64,000 nucleotides of DNA from assembly GCA_014799465.1 (NCBI GenBank), contig JAAVHZ010000040.1, positions 62,001-126,000 on the forward strand, written 5' to 3'. This document shows positions 52,252 through 60,742 of this stretch, one piece after another; positions within the stretch are counted from its first letter, which is position 1, and each line of letters opens with the position of its first letter. The DNA is from Lachnospiraceae bacterium. Lineage in GTDB: Bacteria; Bacillota; Clostridia; Lachnospirales; Lachnospiraceae. The position numbers and the translations under genes are program-made. Under the pieces are notes generated by a model that saw only the letters and a program-made list of their open reading frames with translations, did not search any database and had not been told where the DNA came from.

Positions 52252-53090
52252 TGAATGCTAGTACAAAGAACAAAGTTTTATCAGTTATAGTAATTATATT
52301 TTTACTCCTTGTAACATTTGTTGTGTTATATCCAATCGTGTTTGTTATCAGTGCAGCATTTGCACCGGGTAATACGGCAACAGGATTATCAATAGTTCCA
52401 TTTGGTGCCGGATTTACTTTTGAGCATTTTACTTATTTGTTTTCTGAAACTAATTTTATGCTGTGGTTTGAAAATACACTTATTATAGCTATTTGTACAT
52501 GTATTTTATCTGTAGTTATATGTTCATTGGCAGCATATGTTTTCTCAAGATTCAGATTTGCACTTAAGAAATCAATGCTTATGTCATTGCTGATATTACA
52601 GATATTCCCTTCATTCGTGGGAATGATAGCAATATATGTTATTATTAACAGAATGGGAGCTTACAACCAGCTTTGGGGACTGGTGCTTGTATATGTTGCA
52701 GGTAACGTTCCATATAATACATGGCTTGTAAAGAGTTATCTTGATACTATTCCTAAGAGTCTTGATGAGGCAGCAAGAATTGATGGTGCCAACCATCTTA
52801 CAATCTTTTGGAGAGTTGTTATGCCAATTGCAAAGCCAATTATTATATTCCTTGGAATCACTACATTTACAGGACCATGGATGGACTGGATATTCCCAAA
52901 ACTTGTATTAGGTGATGATGAGAAACAGACATTAGCTATCGGTCTTTTCAGTTTCGTTACAGACAGAAAGGATCAGTTTACAACTTTTGCTGCAGGAGCA
53001 TTACTTGTTGCAATTCCATTTGTATTCTTCTTTGTTATTACACAGAAGGCACAGACAGAAGGACTTGGTGCTGCAGCAGTTAAAGAATAA
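52251..53090 (+). CDS. Sugar ABC transporter permease, MalG type
   Basis: 279 aa, six membrane segments. The coupling motif EAARIDGANHLTIFWRVVMPIAKPI lies near residues 177-201, and the C-terminus resembles MalG/MdxG. It completes the membrane part of the importer. No ATP-binding subunit follows; such systems commonly share an MsmX-like ATPase encoded elsewhere. A strong terminator follows. Confidence 0.92.
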   Translation: MNASTKNKVLSVIVIIFLLLVTFVVLYPIVFVISAAFAPGNTATGLSIVPFGAGFTFEHFTYLFSETNFMLWFENTLIIAICTCILSVVICSLAAYVFSRFRFALKKSMLMSLLILQIFPSFVGMIAIYVIINRMGAYNQLWGLVLVYVAGNVPYNTWLVKSYLDTIPKSLDEAARIDGANHLTIFWRVVMPIAKPIIIFLGITTFTGPWMDWIFPKLVLGDDEKQTLAIGLFSFVTDRKDQFTTFAAGALLVAIPFVFFFVITQKAQTEGLGAAAVKE

Positions 53091-53112
53091 CTTGATAAAG
53101 AACTTACAATTT

Positions 53113-53143
53113 TGCACTACGGTTTAAGCCGTAGTGCATTTTT
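53113..53143 (+). terminator. Terminator of the sugar transporter operon
   Basis: TGCACTACGG (53113-53122), loop TTTAAG, CCGTAGTGCA (53129-53138), then TTTTT. Confidence 0.9.
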
Positions 53144-53207
53144 ATGTTTTACCATACATAAAATGTAATTAATTAATTAAATATTTTGTGTGATAAGTGG
53201 GGGAAAT

Positions 53208-54353
53208 ATGTTTAAGAAAAAGAGATTTCTATTTTGTACAATTATCATTTCTATATTGATGTGTGGAGATGTATTTTGTGAAGATGACATACAATTAAAT
53301 GGTAAAGCAGCAGTACTTATAGATGGTATGAATGGAAGAGTACTATATGGGAAGAATGAAAGAGAGAAGATGCCTATGGCAAGTACAACAAAGATAATGA
53401 CTTGCATAGTTGCTTTGGAAAACAGTAATCCGGATGATATTGTGGAAGTATCTGATTATGCTGCATCCATGCCGGATGTGCAGCTTAATATACGAAGTGG
53501 TGAGAAATACTATATTAAAGATATGCTTTATTCATTAATGTTGGAATCACATAATGATACAGCAGTTGCGATAGCCGAAAGTGTAGGAGGTAGTGTTGAA
53601 GGATTTGCAGAATTGATGAATAGTAAGGCAAAATCTATAGGGGCATTTGATACTAACTTTGTAACACCAAATGGGCTGGATGCACCAGAGCATTATACAA
53701 CAGCATATGACTTAACTCAGATAGCAAGGTATGCTCTTAAAAATAAAAAATTTATGGAGATTGTGAATACAAGAAATTATTCGTTTTCTGAAATTGAGGG
53801 TAAAAGAAATTTTACAGTAAATAATAAGGATGCATTTCTTGATATGATGGATGGAGCAGTGGGAGTAAAGACAGGATTTACAGGTAAGGCAGGATATTGT
53901 TTTGTAGGGGCAGTATTTAAAGATAATAAAAAGTATATTACTGCGGTGCTGGCATCAGGATGGCCGCCACACAAAACGTATAAGTGGCAGGATACAAAGA
54001 AATTGATGCAATATGGTTTGGATAATTACGAGTATAAAGTGATTTTTGATGGAAGAGAGTATGTGTCATTTGCAAATGTTGAAAATGGTGTAAAAGACAG
54101 TTGTCAGGTCTATGCTGAAGGATATGAGAATATTCTTGTATCTGATAAAGATAATATTGATGTTGTATATAATGTTGACAGCAAAATTGATGCACCGGTG
54201 AAAAAAAATCAGGTGGTTGGAAGTGTCATAATAAACATAAATGGCAGTAAATACAGGGAGTATTGTATTAAGAGTAAAGAACATATAGAATTAAGAGATT
54301 TCAGGTGGGAATTTAATGCTATTTATAATCGTTTTTTACTTGATTTTTTGTAA
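53208..54353 (+). CDS. D-alanyl-D-alanine carboxypeptidase (S11), second copy
   Basis: 381 aa. Signal peptide (about 1-25), then S59-T-T-K62, S114-H-N116 and K221-T-G223 active-site motifs of S11 peptidases, and a C-terminal beta domain. The middle motif is SHN rather than the SGN of the first copy at 46543. ATG 53208 lies behind GTGGGGG; the upstream ATG at 53190 has no ribosome binding site. Expected to trim peptidoglycan pentapeptides. Its link to sporulation or growth is not visible. Confidence 0.88.
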   Translation: MFKKKRFLFCTIIISILMCGDVFCEDDIQLNGKAAVLIDGMNGRVLYGKNEREKMPMASTTKIMTCIVALENSNPDDIVEVSDYAASMPDVQLNIRSGEKYYIKDMLYSLMLESHNDTAVAIAESVGGSVEGFAELMNSKAKSIGAFDTNFVTPNGLDAPEHYTTAYDLTQIARYALKNKKFMEIVNTRNYSFSEIEGKRNFTVNNKDAFLDMMDGAVGVKTGFTGKAGYCFVGAVFKDNKKYITAVLASGWPPHKTYKWQDTKKLMQYGLDNYEYKVIFDGREYVSFANVENGVKDSCQVYAEGYENILVSDKDNIDVVYNVDSKIDAPVKKNQVVGSVIININGSKYREYCIKSKEHIELRDFRWEFNAIYNRFLLDFL

Positions 54354-54421
54354 GGTTAGTTATAAAATGGTAATCGGCATAGATTTGGATTTATTTTAAT
54401 ATAGAAAACGGAGGTTTAAAA

Positions 54422-55855
54422 ATGAGTACAGCAGCAAATGGGTCAGCAAGGCAAAGAATAGAAGCTTTGCTTGATGATAACAGTTTTGTTGAAATCGGTG
54501 CACTTGTTACGGCAAGAAGTACGGATTTTAATTTATCAGGTAAAAACACACCGTCTGACGGAGTCATTACCGGATATGGTCTGATTGAGGAAAATCTTGT
54601 ATATGTATATAGTCAGGATGCTTCGGTCATGAATGGTACAATGGGTGAAATGCATTCTAAAAAAATATCCGGATTGTATGATATGGCAATGAAGATGGGG
54701 GCACCAGTAATTGGATTAATTGATTGTGCAGGGATAAGGCTTCATGAGGCAACAGATGCATTAAATGCATTTGGTGAGCTTTATTACAAACAGTCAAAAG
54801 CTTCAGGTGTAATTCCACAGATTTCAGCAGTATTTGGTAAATGTGGTGGTGGACTTGGAATACTTACGGAACTTACAGATTTTACTTTTATGGATGCTAA
54901 TAATGGTAAGCTTTTTATTAACTCTCCAAATGCAATTGCTGGAAATAATTCAGACAAGTGTGATACATCATCAGCTAAATTCCAGAGTGAAGAAAGCGGA
55001 AATGCAGATGTGATAGCAGATGAAAGTGAACTTATTGAAAAGATTAGAGAACTTGTTACATTACTGCCTGCCAATAATGAAGATAATATGTCATATGCAG
55101 ATTGTACAGATGATTTAAACAGAATCAGTGAAAATATAACAGGCTGTACAGGTGATTCAGCATATGCACTAAGAGAGATTTCAGATGATAATTTCTTTTT
55201 CGAAATGAAGCCTGACTATGCGAAAGATATGGTTACAGGATTCATAAAGCTTAATGGAATTACAGTTGGTGCAGTAGCTAACAGAAGCGAAGTACTGGAT
55301 GACGAAATGAATGTTGCTGAAAAACTTGAAGCAGTTCTTACTGCAAAAGGTTGTGAGAAAGCAGCAGATTTTGTAAAGTTCTGTGATGCGTTCTCCATTC
55401 CTGTATTGACACTTACAAATGCAGTAGGATTTAAATCATGTATGTGTCAGGAAAAGAAGATGGCTAAAGCGGCAGCAAGGCTTACATATGCATTTGCCGA
55501 AGCAACAGTTCCAAAGGTAAATGTTGTGACAGAAAAGGCATATGGTTCAGCGTATTCAATAATGAACAGCAAAGGAATCGGAGCTGATATTGTATACGCA
55601 TGGGAGGGCTCAGAAATCGGAATGATGGATGCAGAACTTGCAGCTAAGATAATATGTTCAGACAAAAAGGATGATATTAATAAGACAGCTGATGAATATA
55701 GAGAACTTCAGTTGAATGCAGCTTCAGCAGCCGGTCGTGGTTATGTTGATACAATGATAAAGCCGGAAGAAACAAGAAAGTATGTTATTGGTGCATTTGA
55801 AATGCTATTTACAAAGAGAGAAGATAATCCGGCTAAAAAGCATGGAACAGTGTAG
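54422..55855 (+). CDS. Biotin-dependent carboxyltransferase, MmdA/12S-like
   Basis: 477 aa, crotonase-like carboxyltransferase of the MmdA/PccB/12S family (N-terminal TARSTDF...TPSDGVITGYGLIEENLVYVYSQDASVMNGTMGEMHSKKI; C-terminal VTEKAYGSAYSIMNSKGIGADIVYAWEGSEIGMM). It would transfer CO2 between an acyl-CoA and biotin. Oxyanion-hole segments diverge: CAGIRLHE where the family usually has a GGAR-type motif, and CGGGLGILTE where GGAVYSPA is usual. The acyl-CoA substrate is therefore uncertain. First gene of a five-gene cluster. Confidence 0.8.
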   Translation: MSTAANGSARQRIEALLDDNSFVEIGALVTARSTDFNLSGKNTPSDGVITGYGLIEENLVYVYSQDASVMNGTMGEMHSKKISGLYDMAMKMGAPVIGLIDCAGIRLHEATDALNAFGELYYKQSKASGVIPQISAVFGKCGGGLGILTELTDFTFMDANNGKLFINSPNAIAGNNSDKCDTSSAKFQSEESGNADVIADESELIEKIRELVTLLPANNEDNMSYADCTDDLNRISENITGCTGDSAYALREISDDNFFFEMKPDYAKDMVTGFIKLNGITVGAVANRSEVLDDEMNVAEKLEAVLTAKGCEKAADFVKFCDAFSIPVLTLTNAVGFKSCMCQEKKMAKAAARLTYAFAEATVPKVNVVTEKAYGSAYSIMNSKGIGADIVYAWEGSEIGMMDAELAAKIICSDKKDDINKTADEYRELQLNAASAAGRGYVDTMIKPEETRKYVIGAFEMLFTKREDNPAKKHGTV

Positions 55856-55869
55856 AAAGAGGTGCAGAT

Positions 55870-56643
55870 ATGAAAAAAGTTTGTAAATCTTTTCTGCTTC
55901 TGGCAGTAATGATTTTCTCAATATCTACATTTGCGTTTGTATGTTTTGCTGATACCACAGATTCAAAAAAGTCAATATCATTTGAATATGATAAGGATGA
56001 TATTAATAGCGGTATGGAAAATACGGTAAAGAATATTTCAGGAATGTCAGATGCAGAGCTGGAATATTACATTAATAATTATGTTGGAATGAGTAAGAAG
56101 GCTTTTGAATCATTTAAGGAAGTTAAGGATAAAGGTATTGGAACATATATATCAGCAGAAGAATGCAAGATAAAAGAGTATGATGACTATTTAATTGCTG
56201 ATTCGGTTATTCATTTTAAAGATGAAGATGTAAAAATGACTGCAAAGTTTCAGTATATTTCCGATGAGGTTATACCTGTAGATATTGAATTTTCTATTAT
56301 TTCAAATGATAAAGATGTAAGTATTGGAAGTAAAATGTCAACGGCAGGATTAAATACTTTAATGGGAATGGGAACAGTAGTTATAGTATTAATTTTTCTT
56401 TCGCTGATTATATCATTATTTGCAATTGTTCCTGCAATTCAAAGTAAGAAGGCAGGAAAGAAGAAAGAAGAAAAGATAACGGAGAAAATAGTAAAAGAGG
56501 TTGAGGAAGACGAACTTGTTGATGATTTGGAACTGGTTGCAGTTATTACGGCAGCAATAGCGGCCACAGAAAATGGACAGACTGATGGTTTTGTAGTACG
56601 TTCAATAAAGAGAAGACCGCAAAACAAATGGAAAAATGCATAA
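55870..56643 (+). CDS. OadG-like gamma subunit with extracellular domain
   Basis: 257 aa. A signal peptide (about 1-28) is followed by an outer domain (about 30-160), one membrane segment LMGMGTVVIVLIFLSLIISLFAIV (about 164-187) typical of the OadG/gamma subunit, and a charged cytosolic tail with an EKIVKEVEEDELVDDLELVAVITAAIAA segment like other OadG proteins. Ordinary OadG is about 80 aa, so the outer domain is an extension. It anchors the decarboxylase complex. Confidence 0.78.
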   Translation: MKKVCKSFLLLAVMIFSISTFAFVCFADTTDSKKSISFEYDKDDINSGMENTVKNISGMSDAELEYYINNYVGMSKKAFESFKEVKDKGIGTYISAEECKIKEYDDYLIADSVIHFKDEDVKMTAKFQYISDEVIPVDIEFSIISNDKDVSIGSKMSTAGLNTLMGMGTVVIVLIFLSLIISLFAIVPAIQSKKAGKKKEEKITEKIVKEVEEDELVDDLELVAVITAAIAATENGQTDGFVVRSIKRRPQNKWKNA

Positions 56644-56661
56644 ATTTAGGAGGAAATAAAA

Positions 56662-57024
56662 ATGAAAAATTATAAGATAACCGTAAACGGAACAGAATAT
56701 GATGTAGTAGTAGAAGAAACTACAGGAGGACAGGCAGCATCAGCACCGGCAGCTAAGGCAGCCCCGGTTAAGAAAGCACCGGCAAAGAAGGCATCATCAG
56801 GAGCACAGGGTGGTATTAAGGTACCAGCTCCAATGCCGGGAAAGATATTATCTGTAAAAGTATCTGTAGGAACTGCCGTTAAGAAGAATCAAGTTATTAT
56901 GATTCTTGAAGCTATGAAGATGGAAAATGAAATTTTGGCACCTGAAGACGGAACGATAGCAAGCATAGATGTAAATGAGGGTGCAAGTGTAGAGACAGGA
57001 AACGTATTAGCAACAATGAATTAA
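56662..57024 (+). CDS. Biotin carboxyl carrier protein of a decarboxylase/transcarboxylase
   Basis: 120 aa. N-terminal part KNYKITVNGTEYDVVVEE, an Ala/Pro/Lys-rich linker (about 24-50) and a biotinyl domain with EAMKMEN; biotin goes on K86. It resembles the 1.3S transcarboxylase/MmdC-type subunit. AGGAGG precedes the start. It presumably serves both carboxyltransferase subunits of the cluster and OadB. Confidence 0.92.
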   Translation: MKNYKITVNGTEYDVVVEETTGGQAASAPAAKAAPVKKAPAKKASSGAQGGIKVPAPMPGKILSVKVSVGTAVKKNQVIMILEAMKMENEILAPEDGTIASIDVNEGASVETGNVLATMN

Positions 57025-57061
57025 TTGGTGCAGATATTAGAATTTGACAGGAGGATTAAAA

Positions 57062-58210
57062 ATGGATTACGTTGTTAATACATTAGGAAATCTGATTCAT
57101 CAGACTGCGTTCTTCAATCTGACAGTCGGAAATTACATAATGGTATTAGTAGCATTAGTATTTCTATATCTTGCAATAAAGAAAGAATACGAGCCGTTGC
57201 TTCTGGTTCCGATAGCATTTGGTATGTTACTGGTAAATATGTATCCTGATATAATGTTAAAGATTGAAGAGTCATCAAACGGGGTCGGCGGATTGCTTCA
57301 GTATTTTTATAAATTAGATGAATGGAGTATACTTCCATCACTTATTTTCCTTGGTGTTGGTGCAATGACGGACTTTGGACCGCTTATTGCCAATCCTAAA
57401 TGTTTTATATTAGGAGCAGCAGCACAGTTTGGTATATATATTGCTTATTTTATGGCTATATTTATGGGATTTAATGATAAGGCAGCAGCAGCCATATCAA
57501 TTATTGGTGGTGCAGATGGACCTACATCAATATTTCTTGCAGGAAAATTAGGTCAGACAGCTTTGATGGGACCTATTGCAGTTGCGGCATATTCTTATAT
57601 GTCACTTGTGCCGATTATACAGCCGCCTATAATGAAGCTGCTTACAACAGAAAAAGAGCGTAAAATTAAGATGGAACAGTTAAGACCTGTTTCAAAACTG
57701 GAGAAAATATTATTCCCTATAGTTATTACAGTGGTTGTTGTACTTATACTTCCGACAACGGCTCCACTTGTAGGTATGCTTATGCTTGGTAACCTTTTCA
57801 GGGAATGTGGTGTTGTTAAACAGCTTACAGAGACAGCATCAAATGCACTTATGTATATTGTAGTTATTCTTCTTGGAACGAGTGTAGGAGCAACTACAAG
57901 TGCAGAAGCGTTTTTGAATCTGAATACAATAAAAATAGTTATACTTGGACTTGTGGCATTTGCATTTGGAACTGCAGCAGGTGTTCTTATAGGAAAGCTT
58001 ATGTGTGCAGTTACCCATGGAAAGATAAATCCTCTTATTGGTTCGGCAGGAGTGTCAGCGGTGCCTATGGCAGCCAGAGTATCACAGAAGGTAGGTTCGG
58101 AAGCAGACCCATCAAACTTTCTTCTTATGCATGCCATGGGACCTAATGTGGCAGGTGTAATCGGTACTGCTGTAGCAGCAGGAACATTTATGGCAATATT
58201 TGGAATATAG
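57062..58210 (+). CDS. oadB: Sodium-pumping decarboxylase beta subunit
   Basis: 382 aa, about nine to eleven membrane segments. The family signature SIIGGADGPTSIFLAGKL (about 144-161) contains the Asp proposed for Na+ binding, and GSAGVSAVPMAARVSQKVGSEADPSNFLLMHAMGPNVAGVIG lies near the C-terminus. It decarboxylates carboxybiotin and exports Na+. ATG 57062 behind AGGAGG is chosen; the ATG at 57044 is less likely. Confidence 0.93.
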   Translation: MDYVVNTLGNLIHQTAFFNLTVGNYIMVLVALVFLYLAIKKEYEPLLLVPIAFGMLLVNMYPDIMLKIEESSNGVGGLLQYFYKLDEWSILPSLIFLGVGAMTDFGPLIANPKCFILGAAAQFGIYIAYFMAIFMGFNDKAAAAISIIGGADGPTSIFLAGKLGQTALMGPIAVAAYSYMSLVPIIQPPIMKLLTTEKERKIKMEQLRPVSKLEKILFPIVITVVVVLILPTTAPLVGMLMLGNLFRECGVVKQLTETASNALMYIVVILLGTSVGATTSAEAFLNLNTIKIVILGLVAFAFGTAAGVLIGKLMCAVTHGKINPLIGSAGVSAVPMAARVSQKVGSEADPSNFLLMHAMGPNVAGVIGTAVAAGTFMAIFGI

Positions 58211-58245
58211 TATGAAGCCGGAATACGGCAGAATGGAGTGATAAA

Positions 58246-59658
58246 ATGGCAAAACAGGTTAAGAAACCCGTTAAAATTACAGAAACAATTTTACGTGATG
58301 CACATCAGTCATTGATAGCAACAAGAATGTCTACTGAGCAGATGCTTCCTATTGTTGATAAGATGGATAAAGTCGGATACCATTCAGTTGAATGCTGGGG
58401 TGGTGCTACATTTGATGCATCTTTAAGATTTTTAAAGGAAGACCCATGGGAAAGACTTAGAAAATTAAAGGATGGATTTAAGAATACAAAGCTTCAGATG
58501 TTATTCAGAGGTCAGAACATTCTTGGTTATAACCATTATGCAGATGATGTGGTTGAATACTTTGTACAGAAATCAATAGCAAATGGTATAGATATTATAA
58601 GAATATTTGACTGTTTTAATGATTTAGATAATTTGAAGACTGCTGTTAAAGCAGCAAAGAAGGAAAAGGGACATGCACAGATAGCACTTTCATATACACT
58701 TGGAGATGCATACACCCTTGACTATTGGAAAGAAACTGCTAAAAAGATAGAGGATATGGGTGCCGATTCAATATGCATTAAGGATATGGCAGGATTATTG
58801 CTTCCTTATAAGGCAACAGAGCTTGTACAGGCATTAAAAGCGGGTACGAGTCTTCCTATCCAGATGCATACCCACTATACATCAGGTGTGGCATCAATGA
58901 CATATCTTAAAGCTGTTGAAGCAGGTGCGGATGTTATAGATACAGCAATGTCACCATTTTCTATGGGAACAAGCCAGCCGGCTACAGAAGTTATGGTTGA
59001 GACATTTAAGGAAACAGAGTATGACACAGGACTTGACCAGAATCTTCTTGCAGAGATAGCAGAATATTTCAGACCTATGAGAGAAGAAGCGTTAAAGTCT
59101 GGTCTTATGAATACAAAGGTACTTGGAGTAAATATTAAGACATTATTGTATCAGGTACCGGGAGGTATGTTGTCAAATCTGGTATCACAGTTAAGTGAGG
59201 CACATGCAGAGGATAAATATCAGGATGTGCTTGAAGAGATTCCTCGTGTGCGTAAAGATTTCGGTGAGCCGCCTCTGGTTACACCTTCATCACAGATTGT
59301 CGGTACTCAGGCAGTATTAAATGTACTTCAGGGTGAGAGATATAAGATGGTAACAAAGGAATCAAAGAAGATATTAAGCGGTGAGTTCGGTAAGACTGTT
59401 AAGCCGTTTAATAAAGAAGTACAGAAGAAGGCTATTGGAGATAAAAAGCCTATTACATGCCGTCCGGCAGATTTAATAAAGCCGCAGCTTGAGGAATACA
59501 GAAAAGAAGCTGCACAGTACATACAGCAGGATGAGGATGTACTGTCATATGCATTATTCCCACAGGTGGCTACAGAGTTTTTTAAATATAGAGAAGCACA
59601 GCAGACTAAGGTAGACCCGGCACAGGCAGATACGGAGAACGGGGCATATCCGGTTTAG
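58246..59658 (+). CDS. oadA: Oxaloacetate decarboxylase alpha / transcarboxylase 5S-like subunit
   Basis: 470 aa. A TIM-barrel carboxyltransferase with ETILRDAHQSLIATRMSTEQMLPI at residues 13-36, AQIALSYTLGDAYTLDYW, the metal site MHTHYTSG and a conserved lysine in CIKDMAGLL. The PYC_OADA domain follows. There is no C-terminal biotin domain; biotin is on the separate protein at 56662. It carboxylates or decarboxylates pyruvate/oxaloacetate. Element B2 begins seven bases after its stop. Confidence 0.9.
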   Translation: MAKQVKKPVKITETILRDAHQSLIATRMSTEQMLPIVDKMDKVGYHSVECWGGATFDASLRFLKEDPWERLRKLKDGFKNTKLQMLFRGQNILGYNHYADDVVEYFVQKSIANGIDIIRIFDCFNDLDNLKTAVKAAKKEKGHAQIALSYTLGDAYTLDYWKETAKKIEDMGADSICIKDMAGLLLPYKATELVQALKAGTSLPIQMHTHYTSGVASMTYLKAVEAGADVIDTAMSPFSMGTSQPATEVMVETFKETEYDTGLDQNLLAEIAEYFRPMREEALKSGLMNTKVLGVNIKTLLYQVPGGMLSNLVSQLSEAHAEDKYQDVLEEIPRVRKDFGEPPLVTPSSQIVGTQAVLNVLQGERYKMVTKESKKILSGEFGKTVKPFNKEVQKKAIGDKKPITCRPADLIKPQLEEYRKEAAQYIQQDEDVLSYALFPQVATEFFKYREAQQTKVDPAQADTENGAYPV

Positions 59659-59665
59659 AAGTGCA

Positions 59666-59838
59666 GATAATTAGTTTTCTTACGGGAACCGCTCTCGCTT
59701 AGTGAAATACGCAGCAGATACAGTGTACTGCCATTTTAAACTTTAGCATAGCCAATAATAAATGAGTCAGTACACGCTCGTGAAAGACCTCGCTAAGTAC
59801 TGGCGAATTTCAACGTTCCCTACAGAAAACTAATTATC
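59666..59838. repeat. Structured palindromic element B2
   Basis: A 15-bp perfect outer stem (59666-59680 with 59824-59838), GGGAAC/GTTCCC, GAAAT.CGC/GCG.ATTTC and CAGTAC/GTACTG (59768-59773 with 59797-59802). On the minus strand the apical loop reads TTAGCGAGGT, C, TTTCACGAGC, nearly identical to B1, but all four stems differ in sequence. It carries an additional hairpin of about 50 nt. It lies directly behind oadA, where it could also serve as a terminator. Confidence 0.8.
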
Positions 59839-59950
59839 TTTATATTGTTTTTTTGAATTTGTGAGTTATTTTATGGTTAATAATAATATCCCTTTTCAGA
59901 ATTGTGTACTTGATGAAAGTGAATTATAATTACACTAATAAATCGGAATT
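59839..59950 (+). repeat. Leader module X, copy 1
   Basis: From TTTATATTGTTTTTTTGAAT to AATAAATCGGAA, about 90 per cent identical by eye to 60564-60674. The last part, TTATAATTACACTAATAAATCG, recurs a third time at 62358. It ends at the ribosome binding site of the NUDIX gene. Confidence 0.8.
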
Positions 59951-59967
59951 TTGCGGAGGTGTATGTA

Positions 59968-60417
59968 ATGGAACGCTTGGAAAAGGTGGAACTTACAGCG
60001 TTATGTTTATTGCATCAAAATGGACAATATTTGTTACAAGACAGAGTAAAGAAAGACTGGAAAGGATTTACACTACCTGGTGGACATGTGGAACCAGGTG
60101 AGTCTATAGTTGATGCCATTGTCCGAGAAATGAAAGAAGAAACAGGGTTGACGATTACAAATCCAAAATTGTGTGGTGTAAAACAGTTTCCGATTGATGA
60201 AGGACGATATATTGTTTTTCTTTTTGAGGCAACTCAGTATGAAGGAGAACTTTGTTCTTCTGACGAAGAAAAAATGCAGTGGATTAAGACAGAAGAACTT
60301 GATAAAGTTAACTTGGTTAATGATTTTTATGATTTGATTGATGTGATGCTTGATGAGAATTTAAGCGAATTTCAATATGTCATTGAAAATATGAAATGGA
60401 ATATTATCAAGAAGTAG
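59968..60417 (+). CDS. NUDIX hydrolase, 8-oxo-dGTP diphosphatase-like
   Basis: 149 aa. The Nudix box GGHVEPGESIVDAIVREMKEETGL has all key residues (G...E...REMKEETG). MutT-like enzymes hydrolyse oxidised or modified nucleoside triphosphates; the substrate is not known here. ATG 59968 lies eight bases after GGAGG. First gene of the accessory array, each of whose genes is preceded by a repeated leader. Confidence 0.85.
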   Translation: MERLEKVELTALCLLHQNGQYLLQDRVKKDWKGFTLPGGHVEPGESIVDAIVREMKEETGLTITNPKLCGVKQFPIDEGRYIVFLFEATQYEGELCSSDEEKMQWIKTEELDKVNLVNDFYDLIDVMLDENLSEFQYVIENMKWNIIKK

Positions 60418-60432
60418 ATTAACAGCAAATTC

Positions 60433-60537
60433 AAGTTTGTCGGATAGTCACTTAAATTGTCTTAAAAATTAAGAAGTATATTGAGTATTTCTTGGAGTTT
60501 CTAAAATGAGCAGTGAAAACACTTTTCTGAAAATGGA
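60433..60537 (+). repeat. Intergenic module Y, copy 1 (105 bp)
   Basis: Begins AAGTTTGTCGGATAGT and ends TTTTCTGAAAATGGA. It matches 62253-62357 at equal length with only a handful of base changes by eye. It follows the NUDIX gene by 15 bp. Confidence 0.85.
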
Positions 60538-60563
60538 GTAATAATTTAGACTAATTAGTTTTC

Positions 60564-60674
60564 TTTATATTGTTTTTTTGAATTTGTGAGTTATTTTATG
60601 ATTAATAATAATTATCCCTTTTCAGAATTGTGTACTTGCTGAAAGTGGATTATAATTACATTAATAAATCGGAA
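60564..60674 (+). repeat. Leader module X, copy 2
   Basis: A near-copy of 59839-59950. It is preceded by CTAATTAGTTTTC, which equals most of the left arm of element B2. It stands before the gene at 60743 and, with module Y, fills the 325-bp gap. Confidence 0.8.
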
Positions 60675-60742
60675 GTTGTCAAACTAAATATATTATGAAA
60701 TCTTTTCCTAAACTGTTTGGAGCGTTTAAAGGAGGACATGAA

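Noticed and set aside
59904-60101. Plus-strand open frame of 65 codons overlapping the NUDIX start
   Set aside because: It begins in leader module X and runs out of frame into the NUDIX gene; the DYNYTNKS-like peptide comes from the repeat.
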